A stretch of 64,000 bases of DNA from UBA2779 sp965232615 (GTDB lineage: Bacteria > Spirochaetota > Spirochaetia > DSM-2461). Positions 18,834 to 27,177 of the stretch are shown here, piece by piece. The first letter of the stretch is position 1. The number at the start of each line of letters is the position of its first letter. Position numbers and translations under genes: made by a program. The notes beneath the pieces were generated by a model. It had not been told where the DNA came from and searched no databases. It worked only from the letters and a program-made list of their open reading frames with translations. Where the stretch lies: NCBI GenBank assembly GCA_965232615.1, contig OZ246985.1, forward strand, positions 124,001 through 188,000, given 5' to 3'.

Positions 18834-20356
18834 ACTGAAGTTTTAAGGGAATTTCGGGCTAAATACTTATATAGAAAAAAGTTGAGATAGTTTTGCCTTC
18901 AAAACGTCCCCATGTAATATTACAATTTATTATATTTATGTATTGACAATTATGTAGATATATTTCATAATATACCCATGTATATTCAAATAGTACCAAA
19001 CAGAAATTCGCCTCCCTGCATTCTGCTGCGGGAAGACCACCGAGAGAATGGCCGCGTTGTCAAAAAGACTCTGGCTAATTTAACCAAACTGCCAGGTCAT
19101 GCCGTTGAAGGCCTTCGACGCTTGCTTAAAGAAGGACCAGAAGCCCTATCTGGAAATGATTTCAAAATCACTCGAACTCTACCGCATGGTCATGCCGTTG
19201 CCATCCTCAAGGTTATGAAAGATCTTGATATCCCTCGGTTAATTTCCTCCCGCCGAACTCCCGAACGTAATTTGATTATCGCCCTTATTGCCCAACGTAT
19301 TCTTAATCCACAATCGAAACTGGCCACTTTTAGGGAACTTATCGGACCATCAAAGACCACGACTTTATCAGAACAGATCGGTTTGGATGAAACCATTGGA
19401 GAATATGATATTGACAAATCGCTTGATTGGCTCTTAAAACGTCAGCATACGATTGAAACGAAGCTAGCTGACAGACACCTCAAAAACGGTTCGTTAGTTT
19501 TTTACGACCTAACATCTGCATGGTATGAGGGAAAACACTGTCCCCTCGCTAAACGGGGATACTCTCGAGACGGTAAGAGGGGCAAGCTACAAATTGAAGT
19601 GGGTCTTCTTTGTGACTCAGAAGGACGTCCTGTGGGGGTTGAAGTCTTTGAAGGCAACACAGCCGATCCGATGACGGTTTCCAGCCAGATTGAAAAACTC
19701 CGAAATCGCTTCGGTCTTGAACGGATCACTGTGGTCGGTGACCGAGGAATGCTAACTGAAGCGAGCATTGACAGGGAAATACAGGAAGAACTCTCTGACG
19801 AAAAGGTTGTATTTGCGTACAAACGGCTCTCCAACGTTGAACAGGCATTTCGCTACATAAAGTTGGTGGACTTGAAGCTACGGCCCGTTTATCACCGCCT
19901 GGAGGACAGGGTTCGGGCGCATGTATTGGTTTGTATGCTTGCCTACTATGTTGAATGGGAAATGCGGAAACGGATGGCTCCCATTCTCTTTAAAGATGAA
20001 GCTTCTGCCATTGAAAGGGAGAAGAAAAAGAAATCCATCGTTTCTCCTGCGGAAAAATCTGGTAAAGCCCTGGCGAAAGCATCAACAAAACAAACAGACG
20101 ATGGAGAACTCGTCCATAGCTTCCGAACGGCGTTAAATTGTCTTGCGACTATTTGCCAAAACACAATTGAATTTGATTGTAAAGAATCCGCATCCTTCAC
20201 GCGGGTTACAGAACCAGTAAACCATCAAAGAGTAATCCTGAATCTTTTGGGGGTCAGTATGTAGTCGCTATATATCCCCAGTAACGTAACATTGGGAAAT
20301 TGGCTAATTGCTTTCTCTGTATGGAAATATGGTGGTCTTGCGATAAAAACTTCAGT
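18834..20356 (+). mobile_element. IS1634-type insertion sequence, internally deleted copy 1
   Basis: A 1523-bp element bounded by ACTGAAGTTTT (18834) and the inverted AAAACTTCAGT (20356). It is flanked by the 4-bp direct repeat TTAG (18830-18833 and 20357-20360), a target-site duplication. It encodes the transposase at 18978-20264. A second, differently deleted copy with the same ends lies at 48848-49724. Confidence 0.85.
18978..20264 (+). pseudogene. IS1634-family transposase with internal deletion (copy 1)
   Basis: A 428-codon open frame of a DDE transposase. The N-terminal half is complete, with the motif FYDLTSAWYEG, the second catalytic Asp in VVGDRGMLTEA, and the C-terminal YKRLSNVEQAFRYIK region holding the catalytic Glu. 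After REIQEE the sequence jumps directly to LSDEKVV. The copy at 48907 has about 50 residues upstream of LSDEKVV (RPLRGRETIALRTGK...) that are missing here, so the deletion removed at least that and likely more than 100 codons while keeping the frame. The deletion ends share GGAAGAA, which suggests recombination at microhomology. Activity is doubtful. Confidence 0.8.
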
Positions 20357-20397
20357 TTAGAGGTGCCCGTAAGTTTAGGCTGTGTAAGAGAAATGCG

Positions 20398-20430
20398 GCA
20401 TTCAGCGTTGGCTTAACCAACGCTGAATGC
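20398..20430 (-). terminator. Stem-loop after variable lipoprotein 7, different stem sequence
   Basis: A perfect 14-bp stem GCATTCAGCGTTGG / CCAACGCTGAATGC with a 5-nt loop. The gap to the stop codon is 21 nt, exactly as for genes 1-6, whose stem sequence is unrelated. The conserved position with a changed stem argues that the structure itself matters. Confidence 0.65.
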
Positions 20431-20451
20431 AATAGTTAAATGGGCAAATAG

Positions 20452-22479
20452 TTAAAAAGCTCGCACCGCACGGACATGTCTGTCGTAGTTCTTGACGCCG
20501 TTGTACTGGTAGCCATTGCTGAAGAGCTGTAACCACGCGAGGTTGGGAATGGACTGCGACGAGGACCAGTAGTAGTTAGCTTTAAAGCTGCCAATGGCTA
20601 TCCTCTGTTTATACAACTCATCCAGTTCAGCCTTGGACGGCAGAAACCAGTCGTCCTTCCCTCCCAATGTGTAGTTAGCGCATGCCTTTGCCGCATAGTC
20701 TTCTGTGAAATTGGCAGCCTCCATAGCTGCAACGATAGCCTCTGTGTTGGATTCTCCGGTTCCTATGGCTGTACCTGTTGTCACACTTGTCACAGTATCA
20801 CCCCATTTATAATCACTAAGATCACTGGGGGCCGCCTCCAGATAGCGCCAGCCGTCAGAGATTGAGCCCTTATCGTAGAACACTATGCCTCCGGCAGGAC
20901 CGAGGTCGCCTATGCTGTACACTACCGTCAGTACGAAATCGACTGTTGTCTCTCCAGTGTAGTTGGTTTTACCGGCAGCCTTCACGGTGTATGTTCCGGT
21001 ATCGACTGTATCGATCGTGGCTGCTATAGAGACTAGACCGCTGTTATCTATGGTGACGCCATTTACGGCGGCTCCATCTTTCTCTATGCTCAGGCCGTAA
21101 TCAGTTCCTGCGATCAGACCGGCATTGTTGATCGTTACGGAGAAAGTTGATGCTTGCAAGGGGGGGAGAGTTTGGTCACCAACGGAAATAGAGAAGCTCT
21201 GCACATCTGCAATATTTTTAGGATCGACTGTCAGAGTGAAGGTGACCGTTTTCTCGCCCTTGTAGTTACCTTTACCGGTGGCCTTTACGATGTAGTTGCC
21301 TCCATCGCTTAAGATAATGGCGTTGGTTATGGTAATGGTGCCGTTATTGGCGATGCTGACAGCGCCGGAGTTTACGCCAGTTCCAGTAATGCTCAGGTCG
21401 TAGTCGGTACCCGCCGTTAGGGTTAGGCTGCCGCCGACCGTCGCGGTGTGGGTTCCCCCTGCCAGTGCCGTTACATTTGTATTGGTAACAGTGAGGGAGA
21501 ATTCGGCGGAATCCAGGTTAGTGATATCTACCTGTTCTTTTTTAACCGTCAGGGCGAAGGTCTTTGTGTCGCTTTCAGTATTCTTTGTTATCGTCGCGGT
21601 GAGAGTGACAGTCGCATCGGCAGCATTAGCAGCCGGGCGGGTAACCTCTCCGGTATCGGCGATGACGGTGGTATCGCTACTGGTCCACGATATGGTGGTT
21701 CCGCTGGCTCCGGTAGTCGGCAGGGTCATATCCTGGGTTACCGAAGTTGCGCTGTCTGTATCCGCATAGCCAATGTCTAGCGCGGCCTTATCAGCAGCTA
21801 CCGACTCGGCATCGCTTAGGTCTTTTTTAACCGTCAGGGTGAAGGTCTTTGTGTCGCTTACACCATTCTTTTCTATTGTAGCGGTGAGAGTGACAGTCGC
21901 ATCGGCAGCCGGGCGGATAACCGTTCCGTCACTGGCGATGACGGTGGTATCGCTACTGGTCCACGTTATGGTGGTTCCGCTGGCTCCGGTAGTCGGCAGG
22001 GTCATATCCTGGGTTACCGAAGTTTCGCTGTCTCCTTGCGCATAAGTAATGACTAGCGCGGTCTTAGCAGCAGCTACCGACTCGGTATCGCTTAGGCCGG
22101 CATCTTTTAGAACCGTCAGGGTGAATTCCTTTGTGTCGCTTTCAGTATTCTTTGTTATCGTCGCGGTGAGAGTGACAGTCGCATCGGCAGCATTAGCAGC
22201 CGGGCGGGTAACCTCTCCGGTATCGGCGATGACGGTGGTATCGCTACTGGTCCACGATATGGTGGTTCCGCTGGCTCCGGTAGTCGGCAGGGTCATATCC
22301 TGGGTTACCGAAGTTGCGCTGTCTGTATCCGCATAGCCAATGTCTAGCGCGGCCTTATCAGCAGCTACCGATTCCTGATCACTCAATCCCTCACTTGTTG
22401 CGAGACAGCCTCCCAATCCAATGAGAACGAGAAATCCGACAAGTGCCACCAGGGGTATCGCTCTTGTTGATTGTTTCAT
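20452..22479 (-). CDS. Variable lipoprotein 7: three atrophied Ig repeats with divergent DUF1566
   Basis: A 675-residue predicted surface lipoprotein with start at 22479 behind AGGAGG. Signal peptide and lipobox are as in gene 4. It has three atrophied Ig repeats, two Ig-like domains of the gene 6 type and DUF1566 with ANYTLGGKDDWFLPSKAELDEL. The variable tail is YYWSSSQSIPNLAWLQLF, with diagnostic codons CTC, AGC, TAC, TAC, AAC, GGC, GTC, AAC, TAC and GAC, all ending in C. It has a 3' flank of its own, not the cassette of genes 1-6. It sits between a MITE-nested IS and another MITE. Confidence 0.87.
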   Translation of the reverse strand: MKQSTRAIPLVALVGFLVLIGLGGCLATSEGLSDQESVAADKAALDIGYADTDSATSVTQDMTLPTTGASGTTISWTSSDTTVIADTGEVTRPAANAADATVTLTATITKNTESDTKEFTLTVLKDAGLSDTESVAAAKTALVITYAQGDSETSVTQDMTLPTTGASGTTITWTSSDTTVIASDGTVIRPAADATVTLTATIEKNGVSDTKTFTLTVKKDLSDAESVAADKAALDIGYADTDSATSVTQDMTLPTTGASGTTISWTSSDTTVIADTGEVTRPAANAADATVTLTATITKNTESDTKTFALTVKKEQVDITNLDSAEFSLTVTNTNVTALAGGTHTATVGGSLTLTAGTDYDLSITGTGVNSGAVSIANNGTITITNAIILSDGGNYIVKATGKGNYKGEKTVTFTLTVDPKNIADVQSFSISVGDQTLPPLQASTFSVTINNAGLIAGTDYGLSIEKDGAAVNGVTIDNSGLVSIAATIDTVDTGTYTVKAAGKTNYTGETTVDFVLTVVYSIGDLGPAGGIVFYDKGSISDGWRYLEAAPSDLSDYKWGDTVTSVTTGTAIGTGESNTEAIVAAMEAANFTEDYAAKACANYTLGGKDDWFLPSKAELDELYKQRIAIGSFKANYYWSSSQSIPNLAWLQLFSNGYQYNGVKNYDRHVRAVRAF

Positions 22480-22510
22480 ATCTATGAACCTCCTAAAGAA
22501 ATTATGCAGG

Positions 22511-22539
22511 AGTTTATCAGACTTCACTGATAACGTCAA
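22511..22539 (-). promoter_or_regulatory. Promoter of variable lipoprotein 7
   Basis: TTGACG-N17-TAAACT with the TTATCA-N8-TGATAA dyad. The MITE begins right at the -35 box. Confidence 0.65.
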
Positions 22540-22854
22540 GGCAACCTCTAAAAAACCGTTTTCGGAATTTGGCGCATTGGCGGTGCGTTCCTCGGGCTAC
22601 GCCCTGCGGTACGCACCTGTTTAAGCGTTTGGCGGTGCGTTCCTCGGGCTACGCCCTGCGGTACGCACCTGTTTAAGCGTTTGGCGGTGCGTTCCTCGGG
22701 CTACGCCCTGCGGTACGCACCTGTTTAAGCGTTTGGCGGTGCGTTCCTCGGGCTACGCCCTGCGGTACGCACCTGTTTACGTGAGCATTTTGACAACGTA
22801 GCAGTAGGGAAAAAGATCAAGCCAAAAACGAAATAAGGTTTTTTAGAGGTGCCC
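22539..22854. repeat. MITE-like element copy C with four tandem hairpin units
   Basis: A complete element from AGGCAACCTCTAAAAAACCG (22539) to GGTTTTTTAGAGGTGCCC (22854). It contains four tandem hairpin units with a 52-bp period (starting near 22573, 22625, 22677 and 22729), each with the GTGCGT...ACGCAC palindrome. The ends form an imperfect terminal inverted repeat. No coding function. Confidence 0.85.
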
Positions 22855-23147
22855 TTAAGCGAAACTTCAGTGTTCCCCACCTTGTCACAAAATATCCCTT
22901 TGGAAAATCCCTTATCTCGCAGCACAGGATGGTTCACTGGCATTGAGTACGCTATTTCATAAAGGCATTGGCCAATACGGGGCAATTCCGGCAGCGCCAG
23001 GCATCTCTGTGCCTGCTGTGAGAAGGTGCCCCGTGATTCCAGGCATAACAATCCTGGGAACACTTAAAAGCACTTCTACGGCTTGCCATTTGTCCAATTG
23101 CATGAAAAACAGGAAAAGGGCATTATGTAACAAAGGAGATGAAGAAT
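22855..23147. other. Non-coding stretch upstream of the peroxidase remnant
   Basis: No gene was recognised. The last ~75 bases (from about 23075) match the 5' flank of the intact peroxidase gene at 3410-3483, including the ribosome-binding site. The rest has no counterpart in the window. Confidence 0.5.
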
Positions 23148-23510
23148 ATGAAATGCAAGAAGAAAATGATACTATTGACAATGCTTCTCCTGGGAGGAAT
23201 GACGGTCATGAATGCAGAAGGCTTCTATGATTTGAGGGCTCGGGAAATTGACGGCTCCATGCTTGATTTCAGCACCTTGCGGGGGCGCAAAGTGATGATT
23301 GTCAACACCGCCTCGAGATGCGGATTCACGCCGCAGTATGCCGGTCTCCAGGAGCTGCACGAAAAATACGGTGATACGGGATTTGCCATCATTGGATTCC
23401 CCTCCAATGATTTTCTGGGCCAGGAGCCGGGCAGCAATGAGGGTATTCAGGCTTTTTGTTCACAGAACTATGGTATTTTTCAGCAACACATTCAAAACTT
23501 AAACCCATAA
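23148..23510 (+). pseudogene. Truncated glutathione peroxidase copy
   Basis: The first ~108 codons match the intact gene at 3484, with only a few base changes (one Lys to Glu at the RARKIDG site). It keeps the signal peptide and Cys58 but breaks off after FCSQNYG, where an ISL3 transposase fragment is joined at about 23472. The catalytic Trp region is absent, so the product should not fold as a peroxidase. Confidence 0.88.
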
Positions 23511-23707
23511 TAAAAGTTGCAAAAATGCTAAAAAAGCATATTGCAAACATTCTTACATTTGTCCAACACAGGGTAACCAACGCATTCTCGGAAGGAATAA
23601 ACAGTGTGATCCAGCATATAAAAGCAACCGCCAGAGGGTTTAGGAATTTTGAAAATTTCAGAACAGCGATACTTTTTCACTGCGGAAAATTGGATATGTA
23701 TCCATAG
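23471..23707 (+). pseudogene. ISL3-family transposase, C-terminal fragment
   Basis: About 75 codons matching the C-terminal end of ISL3-type DDE transposases: MLKKHIANIL, HRVTNAFSEGINSVIQ (family pattern N-SEG-NS-IQ), TARGFRNFENF and the terminal FHCGKLDMYP. The start is fused to the peroxidase remnant. No inverted repeats were identified. Confidence 0.75.
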
Positions 23708-23879
23708 GAAAGTTGGAAGAGCCAATTTTGTTGTAGATACAGAACAAGGATCTTTAATGAGGCTATCGGAATTCATCTGATAGCTTGAGGTATAAGAGCG
23801 CGCACAAGGTTCATCCCTCATCCTGCAGTGTTGTCTGTTCTCCTGGCCATTATCAAAGGTGATCGATTTTCTTATTGAT

Positions 23880-24019
23880 GCGGGCAGCACCGACAGTTTG
23901 TGAACAACAGCCTTTTGCATCTTACAAGAAAGCATGGGCCCGATTGTTGTCAAAGGTTTACGAGATAGATCCTATGGTCTGCCCAAAATGCGGATCGGAA
24001 ATGAAGGTGATAACTATCA
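23880..24019 (+). pseudogene. IS91-family transposase fragment, part 1
   Basis: Encodes KKAWARLLSKVYEIDPMVCP-KCGSEMKVITI, the zinc-ribbon-like C-terminal region typical of IS91/IS801-type Y2 transposases. It is interrupted at 24020 by an IS1380-type element and resumes at 25288. Confidence 0.7.
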
Positions 24020-25287
24020 GCCTAAAAAAAGCAGTTAACCCTCAAATTCTACTGAAGGACAAACTCCTGTGGAACTTTGAGCGGACGATTTTCAAGAAAA
24101 TACTGAAAGGCTATACTCAAAATCATTCGGTACAATCCAAACTCTTTCAACTGCTCCGCATTCTCGCTTATCCATTGGAGAATACGGTTTACTTGAGTCA
24201 TTAAATGTCGGATTTTTTTGTAATGACCATGAATGCTCGTTAGCTTAAGAAACAAATTCCTTCCATGACGAATCAGGCGGCCTGGACCCTTCAAGAATAG
24301 TGATCGGCTGGTTCTGGCTTCATAATGTTTGTGCGGCATCACAAGGCAAATGAAGATACTCCACCAGTTATAACAGAGGGCTGTTATACGAGCCATAACA
24401 CGACAACGTGTTATATCTTGAGCCGTGAAGCCTGCCCATCCCCATTGGTTCTTCATTTCATCAAAAGTGTTCTCTGCATCTGCACGATCACGATAGTGTG
24501 CCGCTATTGTCAGTAATTCATCATCCAAATCTGTCACCAATACAGCATACTCATAGATATCTCTTTTACTCTCACCAATATCGAAAAGATAATCTTCCTT
24601 CGCAAATGGCGGTGTAGACTTTATCGTTCTGATATGCCTTCTTAAGACGATAACCCGACGACTTCGACTCCAGCCTGAAAGGTAAAGTCGGCTTTCTACA
24701 CCCTCCCAGTCCTGCCCCGCACAGTACCAGAGCGTTTTAACCGTTACATCTATATCAAGGGCACCTCTAAAATATAAGGCTCATAACTGTGTTCAAGATG
24801 TTTGCTCATCCAGCAGTGGGCGGCTTCAGGGTCTAATTTCAATAGATTACGTCTTAATGAATCCTCGCTTACAATCTTCTTGATTCCAAAACATTCTCTT
24901 AACACCGCATCCCCACGTATTGATGCTATGTGTGCGTAACGATTCTGTCCGGTAAGTGCGGCCAGAAAAGCCGTGCCCGCTGCGTCTTCTTTTCGCGGAG
25001 CATTGTTGCTCTTAAAGGATAACGGCATTTCTTCACGCCAGGATTCATACAAACCGGACAATTGCAAAAAACGGGCAAAATATACCGCCTGGCCGTAGTC
25101 TGAATGACTTCGACTCTCGTCCCAGAGAAGTTCTACTGTTCTTCCCAGGGTCTCCAAGCTCTCTGTTTTTTTCGATTCACCCATTGGGTGCGTGTCGACT
25201 GCTGTGCTTTTAGTTTCCATATGCTTATATTAAAAGACTTTAGCCGGAAATTTCTATACTTCTAGGTTTTTAACTGCTTTTTTTAGG
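24020..25287 (-). mobile_element. IS1380-type insertion sequence, internally deleted
   Basis: Terminal inverted repeats CCTAAAAAAAGCAGTTAA at both ends (24021 and 25287), flanked by ATCA (24016-24019 and 25288-25291). Removing the element and one ATCA restores the reading frame of an IS91 transposase exactly as in the uninterrupted copy at 29.5 kb. At 1268 bp it is shorter than full-length members, consistent with internal deletion. Confidence 0.8.
24049..25220 (-). pseudogene. IS1380-family transposase, deleted and frameshifted
   Basis: The N-terminal part (25220 down to about 24770) is a helical IS1380-like leader. The C-terminal part (about 24720 to 24049) contains the DDE Glu region YRDRADAENTFDEMK and GPGRLIRHGRNLFLKL. 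Between them the family sequence EPYIL-DIDVTVKTL is split by an 11-bp insert GAGGTGCCCTT, which resembles a MITE terminus and shifts the frame. A block of the catalytic domain is also missing before WYCAGQDWEG. Other fragments of the same gene are at 31484 and 37413. Confidence 0.75.
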
Positions 25288-25383
25288 ATCATTCAGCAAC
25301 CAGCAGAAATAGACGGCATTCTCAGGCATCTTGTAAAACAAGGACGGCCTCCCCCGGGGTTGGATCCGGCATCGCTCAACTGA
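25288..25383 (+). pseudogene. IS91-family transposase fragment, part 2 (C-terminus)
   Basis: Encodes IIQQPAEIDGILRHLVKQGR and PPPGLDPASLN followed by a stop, the classical IS91-type C-terminus. It continues part 1 (23880-24019) across the IS1380 insertion. The following ~65 bases match the downstream flank at 29604-29670. Confidence 0.75.
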
Positions 25384-25570
25384 TTTTTCACTTTCTCGCT
25401 TCCACGCTATCGTCAAACTACGCTCTTTTTGCGTCGTTTTGTGTATAATGCACCTCGTATCGCCCATGTTTTTCATGGAGTGCCATATAAATCACGCTGT
25501 CCCGATACGGAAGAGCGGTGTTTTCCGATTTTCCCGGTTCCAGCCTTGCCCTCTTCGATTATTTTTCCTA

Positions 25571-25981
25571 TCATTCAGATCCGTGACGGGGTCCAGCGGG
25601 TATGATGTCTATGGTGGTACGAAGGCGGAATACCTCAGGAATTATCCAGCGGTCTTCTACTCGGGAAAGAGGTATCTGTATATTCGCAGAATCGTCTTTG
25701 CCGATTAGCTCCACTGAGGCGACAGCAATATCTCCATCTATATCGACAGATTTAACATCCCATTTTGTGTAGCCCTGTAGAGCTTCCACAAGTTGTGCGT
25801 GAAAACCGTCGGGGGATGAGGTAAAGGGCGGAGCTATCTGCGCAAGCGTCTGATAGTCTTTGGATAGAATGGCGTCGGAAAATACGCCAATCGCCTGTTC
25901 AGCTTGCCTCTCATACCGGGCATTGCCGCACGAGATGCCCATCAATGCACACATAACGAGAAGGAGATATGCTCGTTTCAT
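25571..25981 (-). CDS. Small lipoprotein of unknown function
   Basis: A 136-residue protein with a clear lipoprotein signal peptide (MKRAYLLLVMCALMGIS-C, Cys18). The body (QAIGVFSDAILSKDYQTLAQ, then mixed strands) resembles NTF2-like or DUF4878-like lipoproteins in general shape only, and no domain is claimed. The ATG at 25981 is preferred over GTG at 26008 because the latter lies in a terminator-like hairpin. There is no clear Shine-Dalgarno directly upstream. It follows the lipoprotein gene at 26030 on the same strand. Confidence 0.65.
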   Translation of the reverse strand: MKRAYLLLVMCALMGISCGNARYERQAEQAIGVFSDAILSKDYQTLAQIAPPFTSSPDGFHAQLVEALQGYTKWDVKSVDIDGDIAVASVELIGKDDSANIQIPLSRVEDRWIIPEVFRLRTTIDIIPAGPRHGSE

Positions 25982-26006
25982 AAAAAAAGACGGGAGTAAT
26001 CCTCCC
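25982..26006 (-). terminator. Intrinsic terminator between two lipoprotein genes
   Basis: On the minus strand GGGAG-GATTA-CTCCC is followed by GTCTTTTTTT. It ends the gene at 26030 and lies immediately before the next start, so it could also act as an attenuator. Confidence 0.65.
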
Positions 26007-26029
26007 ACCTTCGAGTGAAATGCCGTGTC

Positions 26030-26416
26030 TTACTGATACTTGACGAGTACACCGGTCACTTTGGCGGTTGCCGGAGCTATGATCGTACCTGTAATCGTAT
26101 TCAAAATGATATTAATTGCCGTTGCCTGGTACTCCACGGTCACGTTTACCGCAGCATCTGCAGTATACTTCTGGATCTCTCTCTGAATCGCATCATGGAT
26201 CTTTTCATCCATGGCATCCGCAGATACGTTGAACAGATTTGTGCCACCTGAAAATCCTAAGAACTCCGTTACTTTTACATCGATCTCAAACTCACCAACC
26301 GTCTGATATGACGGAATATTTGAGGCGATCTGGATTCCCGACAGCTTGAATGAGGTGCAGGATACTATCATAGCGATCGCCAGCAGAATGGCGGCAACTT
26401 TCAGAAACTTCTTCAT
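26030..26416 (-). CDS. Lipoprotein of unknown function
   Basis: A 128-residue lipoprotein with signal peptide MKKFLKVAAILLAIAMIVS-C (Cys20). The mature part alternates strands and small hydrophobic stretches (NIILNTITGTIIAPATAKVT). The ribosome-binding site GGGAGAGA lies upstream. There are no known domains or catalytic motifs. It is probably co-transcribed with the next lipoprotein, subject to the terminator between them. Confidence 0.7.
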   Translation of the reverse strand: MKKFLKVAAILLAIAMIVSCTSFKLSGIQIASNIPSYQTVGEFEIDVKVTEFLGFSGGTNLFNVSADAMDEKIHDAIQREIQKYTADAAVNVTVEYQATAINIILNTITGTIIAPATAKVTGVLVKYQ

Positions 26417-26607
26417 CTTCTCTCCCTACATGTTTTGGTCTCTACCTAAGATTTTAGAGCCATTTTACATACTTTAACAATAACTTAGTTTTACAATTCG
26501 TCAAGGGGTAAACCCATAAATATCGTACAAAATCCAAAAATGCACAACAGTTGCAAAAGGATTGGAAAGAAAATGAAACGCTTGGCGATACTTTTTGTCG
26601 ATACTTT

Positions 26608-26976
26608 TTATGTACTTGATCCTTTGCGTCTCCCTCGGGGCGGAAGAGCAAACGATACTGAAAGAGTGGGCTCCTTCGCCGGAGCCGCACGAGGGTATAT
26701 CTGGTTGCGCCGACGACTGGCGCCCAATGAGAGGAGAATCAGGTCCTGATCCTGGGCCCCTGCGGTCTGGAGGGAAAGTTTTTCTCGACGGTAAGCCTCT
26801 GAGCCGGGAAAAGAAGGTTTCCGTTCAAAATAGCGTCTATCCCATCGCCGCCCATGATGACAGTTGATGATAATGAGTAGAATATTCACTCCCACATAGA
26901 CTGCCAGATGGATGTAAAATCCGATCTTAGCCTCTATTCTTTTCCTGGCTTTTTGGTAAGTCTCCTGGTTTTCCAT
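26608..26976 (-). pseudogene. 2TM-domain protein, truncated after the first helix
   Basis: The first ~36 residues (QETYQKARKRIEAKIGF, then a hydrophobic helix ending LLIIIN) match the 2TM-domain family of small membrane proteins. They sit behind a good site (GGAGGC). After INCHHGRRW the frame becomes Arg-rich and unrelated, and the expected second helix with its Trp/Pro-rich turn is absent. The 3' part is therefore replaced or frameshifted. Confidence 0.5.
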
Positions 26977-27177
26977 TTATGCCTCCTTTCCTCTCTAAAT
27001 GATATGATGTAAAAAGATCCTAACAATGTTTATATGGCTTCTTCACAACACCTTCAGGTTGCTATATCGCAATATACCCCCCCTGTGGCACTTGTGAGCA
27101 AATCCCGCATTGGTAGGTATGCAGGCTGTTTTCTGCACGGGTCGCGGGGGAATATATGGTTTCTATATAACACACCT
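26977..27177. other. Intergenic region without recognised gene
   Basis: AT-rich around 27000, then a C-run (ACCCCCCCTG near 27075). No open frame with family resemblance was seen. The adjoining GC-rich + strand frame at 26571-26867 was not supported. Confidence 0.4.

Larger units (their letters stand above)
18601..20368. repeat. MITE-like element copy B, split by an IS1634-type insertion
   Basis: The left end AGGCAACCTCTAAAAAACCG is at 18601. Hairpin modules follow, GTGTGT...ACACAC (18644-18677) and GCCTGTCTGCGTG-type (near 18708-18740), and then TTTTTTAG at 18826-18833. The element resumes after the IS with TTAGAGGTGCCC (20357-20368). Removing the IS and one TTAG restores the standard element end. 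Confidence 0.8.

Noticed and set aside
22573..22780. Four 52-bp tandem repeats considered as a CRISPR array
   Set aside because: There are no spacers: the units are contiguous and internally palindromic, no cas genes are nearby, and the same units occur inside a dispersed element.
22725..23063. 112-codon minus-strand frame across the MITE
   Set aside because: Its second half is MITE hairpin sequence and its first half matches no family; no ribosome-binding site.
26571..26867. Plus-strand frame with an N-terminal hydrophobic stretch near 26595
   Set aside because: It starts only at TTG without a ribosome-binding site, and its GC-rich body shows no family; it overlaps the broken 2TM gene. It could be a remnant but cannot be supported.
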